From positions 496,001 through 560,000 of the forward strand of contig NZ_LR134263.1 of the NCBI RefSeq assembly GCF_900636325.1: a stretch of DNA of 64,000 bases. Direction: 5' to 3'. This document shows positions 1 to 8,918 of this stretch, piece after piece; position 1 is the stretch's first letter; each line of letters starts with the position of its first letter. The notes under the pieces are model-generated. The model did no database searches. It saw nothing but the letters and a program-made list of their open reading frames with translations, and was not told the origin of the DNA. Origin of the DNA: Staphylococcus delphini (GTDB lineage Bacteria; Bacillota; Bacilli; Staphylococcales; Staphylococcaceae). The translations under genes were made by a program, and so were the position numbers.

Positions 1-429
1 GGTAAGAAAACAGGTAACACACCAGACGGACGTAAAGCAGGCGAACCATTTGCGCCAGGTGCGAACCCAATGCACGGACGCGATGATCACGGTGCACTGG
101 CATCATTATCATCAGTATCAAAATTACCTTATGACTGCTGTAAAGACGGTATTTCTAACACATTTAGTATCGTACCAAAATCATTAGGTAAAGAAGAAGC
201 AACACAAGAACAAAACTTAGTCAGCATTTTAGATGGCTATGCATTACAACACGGTCATCACTTGAACATCAATGTCTTTAACAGAGAAACATTACTTGAT
301 GCTATGGAACACCCAGAAGAATACCCACAACTCACAGTACGTGTATCAGGTTATGCAGTAAACTTTATTAAATTAACACGCGAGCAACAACTCGACGTTA
401 TTTCTCGTACATTCCACGAATCTATGTAA
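1..429 (+). CDS. pflB: Formate acetyltransferase (pyruvate formate-lyase), C-terminal part
   Basis: This is the last ~142 codons of a gene that begins upstream of the window; the frame is open from base 1. PflB converts pyruvate and CoA to formate and acetyl-CoA during anaerobic growth. The C-terminal glycyl-radical motif is visible as RVSGYAV (bases about 340-360), followed by the conserved tail [10 protein letters not shown]. The glycine in that motif is the residue activated by PflA, encoded 58 bp downstream. Only the gene end is available, so nothing can be said about the pyruvate-binding cysteines or the promoter. Confidence 0.97.
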   Translation, partial: GKKTGNTPDGRKAGEPFAPGANPMHGRDDHGALASLSSVSKLPYDCCKDGISNTFSIVPKSLGKEEATQEQNLVSILDGYALQHGHHLNINVFNRETLLDAMEHPEEYPQLTVRVSGYAVNFIKLTREQQLDVISRTFHESM

Positions 430-487
430 CGAGTCAGCAACACAACACTAACAGTCTTAATTTGACATGATTAAATGGGGGAGAACG

Positions 488-1249
488 ATGATTAAAGGAC
501 ACATTCATTCAATAGAAAGCTTAGGTACAGTCGATGGCCCAGGCTTACGCTACATTATCTTTACACAAGGTTGCTTACTGAGATGTCTTTATTGCCATAA
601 TCCAGATACTTGGAAAGTCAATGAGCCCTCTCGTACAGCAACAGCAGATGAACTCGTGAATGAAATTGTTCCGTATCTCCCTTACTTTCAGGCATCAGGA
701 GGGGGCGTCACGATCAGTGGTGGTGAACCTCTCTTGCAAATGCCGTTTATCGAAGAACTGTTTGAAAAGCTTCACGCACAAGGGATTCATACGTGTATCG
801 ATACCTCACTTGGCTGTGCAAACGATACGGAAGCTTTTAAGAAACATTTCGATCAAGTGTTAGCACATACAGACTTATTGATGGTGGACATTAAGCATAT
901 CGATAATGAAAAGCATCAACAATTAACCGGAAAACCTAATACTCATATACTCAAATATATTCAATATTTAGCAGACAAAGGCCAACCGATATGGATTCGC
1001 CATGTGCTCGTACCAGGTCTTACCGACGCCCCCGAAGACTTGAAAGCACTTGGCACATTTATCAACCAACTTGGCAACGTTGAGAAATTTGAAATCTTAC
1101 CTTATCACCAACTCGGTGTGCACAAATGGGAGGCCTTAGGTGTACCGTATGCATTGAATGATGTTGAACCCCCGACAGATGAAGATGTAGAACGTGCATA
1201 TGCATACGTCGGCTTTACAGGTGTAACCCCTCTGACACCTGTAAGCTAA
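488..1249 (+). CDS. pflA: Pyruvate formate-lyase-activating enzyme (radical SAM)
   Basis: 253-residue radical SAM enzyme that installs the glycyl radical on PflB using S-adenosylmethionine and a [4Fe-4S] cluster. The CxxxCxxC motif is CLLRCLYC (near residues 29-36), preceded by the typical DGPGLR segment; [13 protein letters not shown] is the SAM-binding glycine-rich region. I start at 488 (MIKGHIHS), with a GGGGGAG ribosome-binding site just upstream. A start at 467 would add seven non-conserved residues. It is probably cotranscribed with pflB; a hairpin at 1318-1360 could end the transcript. Confidence 0.95.
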   Translation: MIKGHIHSIESLGTVDGPGLRYIIFTQGCLLRCLYCHNPDTWKVNEPSRTATADELVNEIVPYLPYFQASGGGVTISGGEPLLQMPFIEELFEKLHAQGIHTCIDTSLGCANDTEAFKKHFDQVLAHTDLLMVDIKHIDNEKHQQLTGKPNTHILKYIQYLADKGQPIWIRHVLVPGLTDAPEDLKALGTFINQLGNVEKFEILPYHQLGVHKWEALGVPYALNDVEPPTDEDVERAYAYVGFTGVTPLTPVS

Positions 1250-1317
1250 ATAATAAAAAATGACATGATTCTATTTTCGCTATGAATAACTTTTTGACTT
1301 TAAATGATATTGAAGAG

Positions 1318-1360
1318 ATGGCTGGGATGCGATGTGATGTTGCGTCTCAGCTTTTTGGGT
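1318..1360 (+). terminator. Probable Rho-independent terminator after pflBA
   Basis: GGCTGGGATGC and GCGTCTCAGC form an imperfect stem with one wobble and one mismatch, followed by CTTTTTGGG. It lies 70 bp downstream of pflA. The T-tract is short, so confidence is moderate. Confidence 0.5.
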
Positions 1361-1411
1361 TGTTTTGGGAATATGCTGTAGTATTTGATTTTGAAAAGGT
1401 GTCCATCAGCC

Positions 1412-1704
1412 GATTGCAAGAACCGTGCTGCGCTTTCCCAGGGGACTTGCCTCAACTAAATTTGGTTTGATTGAAGTGTAAACTGAATGGAAGCCAAATT
1501 GGATTTTCGGGAGCAGTACAGAAATCTCATGTGTCTCAAAGATTTCGTCGTACTGCCCCCGCAAGGCTGACTAGACTTCTCAAAAGCATCAGTATTGAGA
1601 AGTCAGACAGCTACTGCGTTAAACAGTAACCACTATTAGAGTAAAGAAGTAACTGTTAGTAATATGCACGTATCCCTCGGGAGTCTTGCAAGGTTCTTGC
1701 AATC
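1412..1704 (+). repeat. Modular intergenic inverted-repeat element, copy 1 (long form)
   Basis: About 290 bp bounded by self-complementary arms: GCAAGAACCGTGC near 1416 and GCAAGGTTCTTGC near 1688. Inside are further hairpins: a paired AAATTTGG/CCAAATT block, a GGGAGCAGTAC...GTACTGCCCC block and a GACTTCTCAA...TTGAGAAGTC block. The same modules recur at 16.6, 25.9 and 53.8 kb. No coding capacity is convincing. See the finding on arm covariation. Confidence 0.8.
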
Positions 1705-2047
1705 TGAGGTATGGCGAGGGATATTGTTGAAAGTACAAAAATAAGAATAGCAAGATATGTCCAACACAGTCAATGCGCATCACTCTGGATTCTTTTGTCA
1801 GAGGTGATGGGAAGTCACTCAGTCCTATGTGGATGTGTCGATACAAAAGTGTAACTAAACATAAAGCGTGAGAAGTTGAGGACGTCAATGTTAATTGCAT
1901 CGAGCCAGTTCAATGTCATTTAAAAGTGATTCAAAGTGAAAATGACGTTAGTAAAAGTATGGTGTGCAACTATATGGTGTTTTGAAAGTGAGATAAAGGG
2001 AATTACAATGATTAATCACGTATGAAAGAGAAAGAGGAGGATGTTGG
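1705..2047. other. Intergenic stretch without recognisable gene
   Basis: About 340 bp between the repeat and the NAD(P)-binding protein gene. I see no supported reading frame on either strand and no clear terminator. It must contain the promoter of the downstream gene, but I could not pick a convincing -35/-10 pair. Confidence 0.4.
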
Positions 2048-2707
2048 ATGACACGAACATTAATTTTAGGTGCGAACGGTGGCGTAGGACAACATCTTGT
2101 GAAGCAAATGCGCGCACAAGGTGAAGATTTTACTGCGGCTGTGAGAAAAGAAGAACAACAGCAAGCGTTAGCATCACAAGGCATTTCTGCAACATTGATT
2201 GATTTAGAAACAGCAACGATTGACGCTTTAACAGAAGCCTTTCTCCCTTATGATCAAGTCATTTTTTCAGTCGGTTCTGGCGGAAGCACAGGTGCAGACA
2301 AAACAATCATTGTAGATTTAGATGGCGCGGTCAAAGCGATTAAAGCGAGTGAAGCAGCGAACATTGAGCACTTCATTATGGTGTCTACGTATGACGCTCG
2401 TCGTGAAGCATTTGACGCAAGTGGTGACTTGAAACCATATACGATTGCGAAACATTATGCCGATGATTATTTAAGACATAGCCGATTAACCGCGACTATT
2501 GTGCATCCGGGTGCATTGACAAACGATCAAGGAACAGGAAAAGTGAAAGTAGCAAAATTATTTACGCAACCAGATCTCCGTCAAATTCCGCGTGAAGATG
2601 TGGCAGCTGTCTTGTATGAAGTGGCTACTAATACGGAACATCAAGGAAAAGAGTTTCAAGTGCTGACGGGAGATACGGCGATTTCGACTGCCCTTGCTTC
2701 TCTATAA
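2048..2707 (+). CDS. NAD(P)-binding, atypical SDR/NmrA-like oxidoreductase
   Basis: 219 residues with an N-terminal Rossmann dinucleotide-binding motif (LILGANGGVGQHL, residues 4-16) and the layout of the NAD(P)H-binding SDR-like family (NAD_binding_10 type). The segment FIMVSTYDARRE followed by YTIAKHYADDYLR resembles the atypical SDR active-site region, with a Tyr-x3-Lys-like arrangement. The substrate is not predictable. The start at 2048 is supported by AGAGGAGGATG 5-10 bp upstream. It is monocistronic, with its own terminator at 2730-2783. Confidence 0.8.
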   Translation: MTRTLILGANGGVGQHLVKQMRAQGEDFTAAVRKEEQQQALASQGISATLIDLETATIDALTEAFLPYDQVIFSVGSGGSTGADKTIIVDLDGAVKAIKASEAANIEHFIMVSTYDARREAFDASGDLKPYTIAKHYADDYLRHSRLTATIVHPGALTNDQGTGKVKVAKLFTQPDLRQIPREDVAAVLYEVATNTEHQGKEFQVLTGDTAISTALASL

Positions 2708-2729
2708 AATTTAGAAATATTAATGGTTC

Positions 2730-2783
2730 AAAGATATGTGAGTAGGCTATCAATTTGAGTGCCTCCCTCACATATCTTTTTTT
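2730..2783 (+). terminator. Rho-independent terminator
   Basis: AAAGATATGTGAG pairs perfectly with CTCACATATCTTT across a ~24-nt loop, followed by TTTT. It ends the preceding oxidoreductase gene. Confidence 0.85.
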
Positions 2784-2924
2784 GCTTTTATCTTTTACGC
2801 CTCTCAGCATTTGCATATGATCAAGTCTTATTCAAATGTGACACTCTTTCTCTTATGATGAAATTAAAAAAGTGTGACAGATTCTAATTTTAAAAGAAAC
2901 TAGATTATGTTGTAAATTTAGTTG

Positions 2925-2951
2925 TTGACAAAGTATTCAGAAAAATATAAT
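2925..2951 (+). promoter_or_regulatory. Promoter of first opp operon with overlapping CodY-like box
   Basis: TTGACA (2925-2930) and TATAAT (2946-2951) are separated by 15 bp, with an alternative AATAAT 3 bp further on. The spacer holds AGTATTCAGAAAAAT (2932-2946), which matches the CodY consensus AATTTTCWGAAAATT at 12 of 15 positions. CodY represses peptide and amino-acid uptake genes in staphylococci when branched-chain amino acids and GTP are high. Binding here is inferred. Confidence 0.6.
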
Positions 2952-2990
2952 AATGAAATAAATAAGTACATCAATGAAGGAGGAACATGG

Positions 2991-4715
2991 ATGAATAAGA
3001 CTTGGCGTTACGCGTTGATATTAGTGTTAGTTGTCACTCTTGTTTTATCAGCATGTGGAAAAAATAACTCGCAAACTTCGAGCAATGATCATAGCAAAAC
3101 TGAAAAAAGTAATGCGAAAGGAGGAACTTTAAATGTAGCGCTTCCAGAAGCAGCAGATGGTAGTTTCCAAAGCATATTTTCAAGTTCGAAAATCGATTCT
3201 GATGTTATAGCTTATTTTAATGATGACCTTACAGAGACAGATGAGCATCTGAATATGAAACCGAAAATTTTATCATGGGAAAAAAGTAAAGATGATGATT
3301 TAACCTATACATTTAAAGTGAAAAAAGGTATCAAATGGCAAGATGGTAATCCATTCACTATTAATGACTGGATTTTCACTTTAGAAACAATTGCAGATCC
3401 AGACTATGATGGGCCACGTTATAGTGGTGCTGAAGTGATTAAAGGTGCAGAAGAAAAGCATAAAGGACAAGCGAAAACAATTAGCGGTCTTAAAAAGATT
3501 GATGATTATACTGCGAAATTGACGTTTAAAGCACATAAAGCGAACAACTTGCTTAAATTATGGACGTCATCAGTTATTAGTGAAAAAATCTTTAAAGATA
3601 TTCCGATTAAAGATATGGCGAAGTCTGACGCTGTTCGTAAACATCCAATCGGTATCGGACCATTCATCGTGAAAAATATTGTCGATGGCGAATCTGTAGA
3701 ACTTGTAAAAAATAAAGACTACTGGCAAGGTGAACCGAACATTGACAAGGTGAACATACGTGTCGTTGAACAAACAGCCTTAGCACAAGCGCTTGAAAAA
3801 GGCGATATCGATTTGGCAGAAGTGACTGGCCCTATCGCTAAAGAAATAAAAGATCGTAAAGCAGAAAATGTGAAGGTGTTAGAAGCACCGTCTACTTCTT
3901 ACGCGATTATCGGCTTTGTATTAAATGATTATGATAGAAAAGCTGAAAAAATCGGTGCTCCACGTCCTAAATATCAAGATAAGCGTTTACGTCAAGCGAT
4001 GGCTTATGCGATTAACCGTAAAGAATGGAATGACGCTTTCTTCTATGGTTATGCGAAGCCACTCATTGGTCTTATTCCATCTGAGCATTGGAGCGGTGCG
4101 AAAAAAGGTGAAGTAAAAGAATACGAATATAACGTAGAGAAAGCGAAAAAATTATTAGACGAAGCGGGTTATAAAGATAAAGATGGTGATGGCTTCCGTG
4201 AAGATCCGAATGGTAAACCTTTCGTAATCAAGTTAAATCACTATTCAGGCTCTAACCCGACGTTTGAGCCACGGACAGCAGCACTCAAAGGCTACTGGGA
4301 AAAAGTCGGCCTTAAAACAAAAGTTGAAATGGAAGAGTTCGGTAAATACAATAAGGACTTAGAAAATGGCTCAAAAGATATGGAAGTGTATTTCCGAAGT
4401 TGGCAACAAGGTTCTGATCCTGATCCATCAGATTTATACAAATCGACAGCACTATGGAATGAATCACGCTACAATAACCCGAAAGCTGACAAACTGTTAG
4501 ATGAAGCAATCGACAGTAAAATCGTTGGTGATGATAATGATAAACGTCGTAAAAAATATATTGAATGGCAAAAAATTATGGCTGAAGATCTTCCAGTTAT
4601 TCCTCTTACGGAATTAATAGAAACAACAGCGGTGAGCAATAGACTGAAAAACTTTGAAGTTTCATTAAAAGGTTATAACCCAATCTATCAATGGTCAGTT
4701 GAAGATAAAAAATAA
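2991..4715 (+). CDS. opp4A: Oligopeptide ABC transporter, substrate-binding lipoprotein (copy 1)
   Basis: 574-residue extracellular solute-binding lipoprotein (SBP family 5). Residues 1-21 form a lipoprotein signal peptide with lipobox LSAC (lipidated Cys22), then a Ser/Asn/Lys linker. Family-5 features include KKGIKWQDGNPFTINDW and the repeated DKDGDGFREDP loop. I place the start at 2991 after GAAGGAGG; the in-frame start at 2922 lacks a signal peptide. Gene order A-D-F-B-C matches staphylococcal Opp4. It is a close paralogue of the protein at 8919. Peptide specificity cannot be read from sequence. Confidence 0.9.
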   Translation: MNKTWRYALILVLVVTLVLSACGKNNSQTSSNDHSKTEKSNAKGGTLNVALPEAADGSFQSIFSSSKIDSDVIAYFNDDLTETDEHLNMKPKILSWEKSKDDDLTYTFKVKKGIKWQDGNPFTINDWIFTLETIADPDYDGPRYSGAEVIKGAEEKHKGQAKTISGLKKIDDYTAKLTFKAHKANNLLKLWTSSVISEKIFKDIPIKDMAKSDAVRKHPIGIGPFIVKNIVDGESVELVKNKDYWQGEPNIDKVNIRVVEQTALAQALEKGDIDLAEVTGPIAKEIKDRKAENVKVLEAPSTSYAIIGFVLNDYDRKAEKIGAPRPKYQDKRLRQAMAYAINRKEWNDAFFYGYAKPLIGLIPSEHWSGAKKGEVKEYEYNVEKAKKLLDEAGYKDKDGDGFREDPNGKPFVIKLNHYSGSNPTFEPRTAALKGYWEKVGLKTKVEMEEFGKYNKDLENGSKDMEVYFRSWQQGSDPDPSDLYKSTALWNESRYNNPKADKLLDEAIDSKIVGDDNDKRRKKYIEWQKIMAEDLPVIPLTELIETTAVSNRLKNFEVSLKGYNPIYQWSVEDKK

Positions 4716-4730
4716 TAGCACATAAACGGA

Positions 4731-4769
4731 GAAAGGGAATGATGACAGAACTGTCTCTTCCCTTTTTTT
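4731..4769 (+). terminator. Intra-operon hairpin between SBP and ATPase genes (copy 1)
   Basis: AAAGGGAA...TTCCCTTT stem followed by a T-run, located between opp4A and opp4D. The equivalent position in the second operon also has a GA-rich stem. Such partial terminators typically raise the amount of binding protein relative to the membrane complex. Confidence 0.65.
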
Positions 4770-4831
4770 AATGGATTGATTATGGATAAAATTAGATTTC
4801 TAAATGAATGAACAGGAAAAGGGGTGCGCTT

Positions 4832-5839
4832 ATGAACAAGAATAACGTATTAGAAATCAACCATTTAACGACTACTTTTGATATTGAAGGGCAAGATTAC
4901 GCTGCCATTTCGAATATTAATTTAACCGTTAAACAAGGTGAAGTGATGGGGATTGTAGGTGAATCTGGATCAGGTAAGTCTGTGCTCAGTCTATCAGTAT
5001 TAAAGCTCTTACCGGAAAAAATCGCCAACATCGCGTCTGGAGAGATTATTTATCAAGGACAACGGATTGACGACTATGGCAGAGAACAAATGAATCAAAT
5101 ACGGGGCAAAGAGATTGCGATGATTTTTCAAGAGCCGATGACTTCTCTAAATCCAGTATTTACGATCGGTAATCAATTAAGGGAAATGTTAATGCTACAT
5201 TTAAAATTGTCGAAAACGGAAGCAAAAGAAAAAGCGATTTCATTGTTGAAGCAAGTAGGGATTCCACGGGCTGAAAAAGTTGTGGATGAATATCCCCATC
5301 AATTATCGGGTGGGATGCGTCAACGTGTCATGATTGCGATGGCGATTTCATGTTCACCGCAATTGCTTATTGCAGATGAGCCGACGACTGCCCTGGATGT
5401 GACGGTACAAGCTCAAATTCTCGATTTATTGAAACGAATTCAAGAAGAGACGGCCATGAGCGTCATCTTTATTTCACATGATTTAGGCGTTATTTCTGAA
5501 ATTTGTGATCGTGTCGCTGTCATGTATGCAGGTGAAATCGTTGAAACAGCTAACGTGACGTCGATTTTTAATCAACCGAAGCATCCGTACACACAATTAT
5601 TGTTAAAAGCGATTCCTAGACTGGATGTTAAACAGGATAAACTAGAGACGATTCAAGGGTCGGTACCGAGTATAGATGCGTTTCCGAAAGTAGGATGTCG
5701 TTTTGCGAACCGGTGTCCGCATGCGATGACAGTTTGTACATTAAAAGATACTGAACTTCAAAATATTGACGCTCATCATCAAGTGAAATGTCATCTCTAT
5801 ACGCAAGATGAGGCATTGAAGGAGGCGAATATCTCATGA
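4832..5839 (+). CDS. opp4D: Oligopeptide ABC transporter ATP-binding protein OppD (copy 1)
   Basis: 335-residue ABC ATPase energising peptide import, working with the OppF paralogue encoded next. Walker A is GESGSGKS (about residues 45-52), the signature is LSGGMRQR, Walker B is LLIADEPTTALD, and the switch histidine lies in IFISHDLG. The C-terminal oligopeptide/dipeptide transporter domain contains Cys residues in GCRFANRCPHAM and CTLKD, a pattern known in OppD/DppD proteins. The start at 4832 has GGGGTG upstream. The stop overlaps the next start (ATGA). Confidence 0.93.
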   Translation: MNKNNVLEINHLTTTFDIEGQDYAAISNINLTVKQGEVMGIVGESGSGKSVLSLSVLKLLPEKIANIASGEIIYQGQRIDDYGREQMNQIRGKEIAMIFQEPMTSLNPVFTIGNQLREMLMLHLKLSKTEAKEKAISLLKQVGIPRAEKVVDEYPHQLSGGMRQRVMIAMAISCSPQLLIADEPTTALDVTVQAQILDLLKRIQEETAMSVIFISHDLGVISEICDRVAVMYAGEIVETANVTSIFNQPKHPYTQLLLKAIPRLDVKQDKLETIQGSVPSIDAFPKVGCRFANRCPHAMTVCTLKDTELQNIDAHHQVKCHLYTQDEALKEANIS

Positions 5840-6825
5840 CAGAATCCTATGTTTTAGAAGTGAAAAATTTAAAACAGTATTATCCGATTAAGGCAGGGGT
5901 CTTCCAAAGGAAAGTAGGCGAAGTGAAAGCAGTGGATGATATTTCGTTCAAGATTAAAAAGGGTCAGACGGTTGGCCTTGTAGGGGAATCAGGTTGTGGG
6001 AAGTCTTCAGCCGGGCGTACTATTTTATGTCTACAAAAAGCGACAGCGGGCGAAATTGTATTTTGTGGGCAAGATTTGACGAAATTAAAAGGCAAGGCGT
6101 TACGTGAGGCGCGTAAAGGTTTTCAAATGGTATTTCAAGATCCATATGCGTCATTGAACCCAATGCAAATGATTGGAGACATTGTGGGAGAGCCGATTCG
6201 TAATTATTACAATAAAAAACAAAAAGAGATTGAAGATGAAGTGAAAGATTTGTTGAAACGTGTCGGTTTGAATGAACGAGATTACTACAAATATGCACAC
6301 GAATTTTCAGGCGGGCAACGTCAACGTGTCGGGATTGCGCGTGCATTAGCATTAAAGCCGAAATTGATTATCGCGGATGAACCGGTGAGTGCGCTCGATG
6401 TCTCGGTACAATCTCAGGTGTTGAACATTATGGATGAATTACAAGAAGAAATGGGGTTGAGTTATTTATTTATTGCCCATGACTTAAGTGTGGTAAAACA
6501 TGTGAGTGACTATATTTGCGTGATGTATTTAGGGCATATTTTAGAACAAGGACCAGCTGATGCAATTTACGAGAATCCGCAACATCCGTATACACAATCA
6601 CTTATTTCAGCGATTCCGGATATTAATCCATCACAGCGTAAGAAGCGCATTTTATTAGAAGGAGATTTACCATCACCAAGCAACCCACCAGTGGGGTGTC
6701 CATTTCATACGCGTTGTCCGGTAGCTGAGGCGCGATGTGCACAACAAAAACCACAAGCAATCGAGGTCGGCAAAGAACATTATGCGTCATGCTTATTACT
6801 TGAAGAGGGAGAGGTGAAACTATGA
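5836..6825 (+). CDS. opp4F: Oligopeptide ABC transporter ATP-binding protein OppF (copy 1)
   Basis: 329-residue ABC ATPase, partner of OppD in a heterodimeric nucleotide-binding pair. Walker A GESGCGKS, signature FSGGQRQR, Walker B LIIADEPVSALD and IAHDLS are all present, followed by the oligo-HPY C-terminal domain with CPFHTRCPVAEARC. Translational coupling is implied by 4-bp overlaps with both neighbours. A GGAGG ribosome-binding site lies inside the end of opp4D. Confidence 0.93.
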   Translation: MTESYVLEVKNLKQYYPIKAGVFQRKVGEVKAVDDISFKIKKGQTVGLVGESGCGKSSAGRTILCLQKATAGEIVFCGQDLTKLKGKALREARKGFQMVFQDPYASLNPMQMIGDIVGEPIRNYYNKKQKEIEDEVKDLLKRVGLNERDYYKYAHEFSGGQRQRVGIARALALKPKLIIADEPVSALDVSVQSQVLNIMDELQEEMGLSYLFIAHDLSVVKHVSDYICVMYLGHILEQGPADAIYENPQHPYTQSLISAIPDINPSQRKKRILLEGDLPSPSNPPVGCPFHTRCPVAEARCAQQKPQAIEVGKEHYASCLLLEEGEVKL

Positions 6826-7784
6826 TCAGCTTAATCATTCGTCGTTTATTACTCATGATACCGATGTTGTTGTTGATGTCTGTTGTCATTTTTACCATTG
6901 CGAAATTGCAACCTGGAGACGCATTCACAGGTAATATGGATCCAAAACTTGGGGCAAAATATTATGAAGAGCAACGTGAAAAACTAGGCTTAAATGATCC
7001 GATCCCAATGCAATATATGAAATGGGGCAATCGCGTGCTTCACGGTGAGTTGGGTGATTCGATTCGCTACAAACGACCGGTGATGGATTTAATTAAAGAA
7101 CGTATGCCGAACACAGTTTTGTTAGGGACAGTCAGCTTGATCATTACGTATTTACTTGCTTTTCCACTCGGTATTCTTGCTGGTAGAAAGCCGTATAGTC
7201 TCTATGATTATAGTATTCAATTGCTCAATTATTTAATGCTCGCCATTCCATCGTTTGTTGCAGGGGTTTTTGCAATCTATGTGTTTGCGTTTCAAATTGG
7301 GATTTTTCCATTTTCAGGTTCCGTTGAAATCGGTCTCGAACCCGGATCTTTCGAATATTATGTCAGCAAGTTGTATCACGTCATATTACCTGGGACTGTA
7401 CTTGGATTACTGTCAACAGCCGGCTATATTCAATTTTTACGTAACGATATTATCGAAAATGCCCGTAGAGACTATATTCGTACAGCACGAGCAAAGGGGT
7501 TATCTGAGTCTAAAATCTATAACAAACATATTTTACGAAACTCAATTATTCCTATCGTGACATTTTTCGGCGCAGATGTATTATCAGTATTCGGAGGTGC
7601 AGTCATTACAGAAAGTATTTTTTCATTCCCTGGTATCGGTAAATTACTCATTGAATCTATCACAGGTAAAGATTATCCATTAATGATGGCACTTCTGTTA
7701 TTCTTTTCATTCTTAGGATTACTCGCCAATCTCATTTCGGACATTACGTACAGTATTGTTGACCCAAGAATTAAGAGTAACTAG
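6822..7784 (+). CDS. opp4B: Oligopeptide ABC transporter permease OppB (copy 1)
   Basis: 320-residue inner permease with about six membrane segments, typical of OppB/DppB. The N-terminal helix is followed by the characteristic extracytoplasmic loop (YEEQREKLGLNDP) and the EAA coupling loop AKGLSESKIYNKHILRNS (about residues 218-235), which contacts the ATPases. It overlaps opp4F by 4 bp. The closest relative in the window is the permease at 12732. Confidence 0.92.
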   Translation: MISLIIRRLLLMIPMLLLMSVVIFTIAKLQPGDAFTGNMDPKLGAKYYEEQREKLGLNDPIPMQYMKWGNRVLHGELGDSIRYKRPVMDLIKERMPNTVLLGTVSLIITYLLAFPLGILAGRKPYSLYDYSIQLLNYLMLAIPSFVAGVFAIYVFAFQIGIFPFSGSVEIGLEPGSFEYYVSKLYHVILPGTVLGLLSTAGYIQFLRNDIIENARRDYIRTARAKGLSESKIYNKHILRNSIIPIVTFFGADVLSVFGGAVITESIFSFPGIGKLLIESITGKDYPLMMALLLFFSFLGLLANLISDITYSIVDPRIKSN

Positions 7785-7795
7785 GAGGGGCCATT

Positions 7796-8689
7796 ATGGA
7801 AAAAACACAATTTAGAAAAAGTAAGTCACCGTTACAAATTGCACGTCAAAAATTTTTGAAAAACAAGTCCGCTATGGCTGCGACACTGATACTCGGCGTC
7901 ATTGTGATCATTTCATTTTTGGCACCATTCATTGCGCCTCACGATCCAAACGTTCAAAATTTAGTGTTGATTAAAGGTGATATGTCTCCTGAACATTGGC
8001 TTGGCACAGATTCAGGCGGACGTGATATTTTCAGTCGACTATTATATGCGGGGCGTGTGTCTCTGTCATTTGGATTATTTACATCGATTGGATTAATGGT
8101 CATCGGTATCATTATCGGCATGATTTCGGGCTACTACGGTGGCATAGTTGATACGATATTGATGCGTTTTACAGAATTTGTGATGTTATTCCCATTTATC
8201 CCATTTGCGGTCGTATTAAATGCAACGTTCAGTCACGATATTGAAAGTAAATACGGTTCTGCGATTGTACTAGGAACGGTGCTCGTCTTGTTATCATGGG
8301 TGGGTATCGCGCGTGTCGTCCGTGGTAAAGTAATGCAAGAGAAAGAAAATGAATACTTTTTAGCCGCACAATCAATTGGGACACCAGTATACAAAATTTT
8401 ATTGAAGCATTTATTACCCAATATTTTAAGTGTCATTATCGTTCAAGCGACACTCGTCTTTGCCGTACAAATTGTCGCAGAAGCGGGTCTCAGTTTCCTT
8501 GGCTTTGGGATTAGTAAAGAAGTACCTACATGGGGAAACATGTTGACAGACTCACAAGAAGGTGATGTATTAAGAGGCAAGCCTTGGATTTGGATGCCAC
8601 CTGCCGCAATTATTACAGTAACCATTCTATGTATTAACTTTATTGGTGAAGGATTGAAAGACGCACTCAATCCAAAATCGAAGCGTTAA
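7796..8689 (+). CDS. opp4C: Oligopeptide ABC transporter permease OppC (copy 1)
   Basis: 297-residue permease pairing with OppB. It has an N-terminal OppC_N-type helix, then the WLGTDSGGRDIFSRLLYAGR motif typical of OppC/DppC, and the EAA loop AAQSIGTPVYKILLKHLLPN. Last gene of the first opp operon. The start has AGGAGGGG 6-7 bp upstream. A terminator follows at 8707-8750. Confidence 0.92.
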   Translation: MEKTQFRKSKSPLQIARQKFLKNKSAMAATLILGVIVIISFLAPFIAPHDPNVQNLVLIKGDMSPEHWLGTDSGGRDIFSRLLYAGRVSLSFGLFTSIGLMVIGIIIGMISGYYGGIVDTILMRFTEFVMLFPFIPFAVVLNATFSHDIESKYGSAIVLGTVLVLLSWVGIARVVRGKVMQEKENEYFLAAQSIGTPVYKILLKHLLPNILSVIIVQATLVFAVQIVAEAGLSFLGFGISKEVPTWGNMLTDSQEGDVLRGKPWIWMPPAAIITVTILCINFIGEGLKDALNPKSKR

Positions 8690-8706
8690 ACCAATATAAC
8701 TAAAGG

Positions 8707-8750
8707 TAAGAGCTCAATTATGTTATTGACATAGTTGGGCTCTTATTTTT
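8707..8750 (+). terminator. Terminator of first opp operon
   Basis: TAAGAGCTCAA...TATG pairs with CATAG TTGGGCTCTTA, followed by TTTTT. It separates the two tandem opp operons. Confidence 0.8.
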
Positions 8751-8806
8751 GATGCGATGACACATCCTGTTTCCTTTCCTGTATTTGTTTTAAACTTTTC
8801 AATATA

Positions 8807-8872
8807 AAATGTTTGAAAATTTTAGATTTTTGCAAAATTTCATTGACAAAAAATTTGGAAAAATACAATAAT
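8807..8872 (+). promoter_or_regulatory. Promoter and CodY-like box of second opp operon
   Basis: TTGACA (8843-8848) and TACAAT (8864-8869) have the same 15-bp spacing as in the first operon, again with an AATAAT 3 bp on. A CodY-like box AAATGTTTGAAAATT (8807-8821) matches the consensus at 12 of 15 positions. It sits upstream of the promoter rather than inside it, so the two operons may differ in CodY response. Confidence 0.55.
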
Positions 8873-8918
8873 AAGAGAAAGGAGTTTTTAAACATTTAAC
8901 AATTAGGGAGGAAATGGG

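Noticed and set aside
1282..1470. 62-codon plus-strand frame after pflA
   Set aside because: It lies over the pflBA terminator stem and runs into the repeat element; the last third is repeat sequence, and there is no ribosome-binding site.
4725..4769. True end of a monocistronic opp4A unit
   Set aside because: The next gene follows within 65 bp in the same direction without a clear new promoter, and the same layout recurs in the second operon; an attenuator is more likely.
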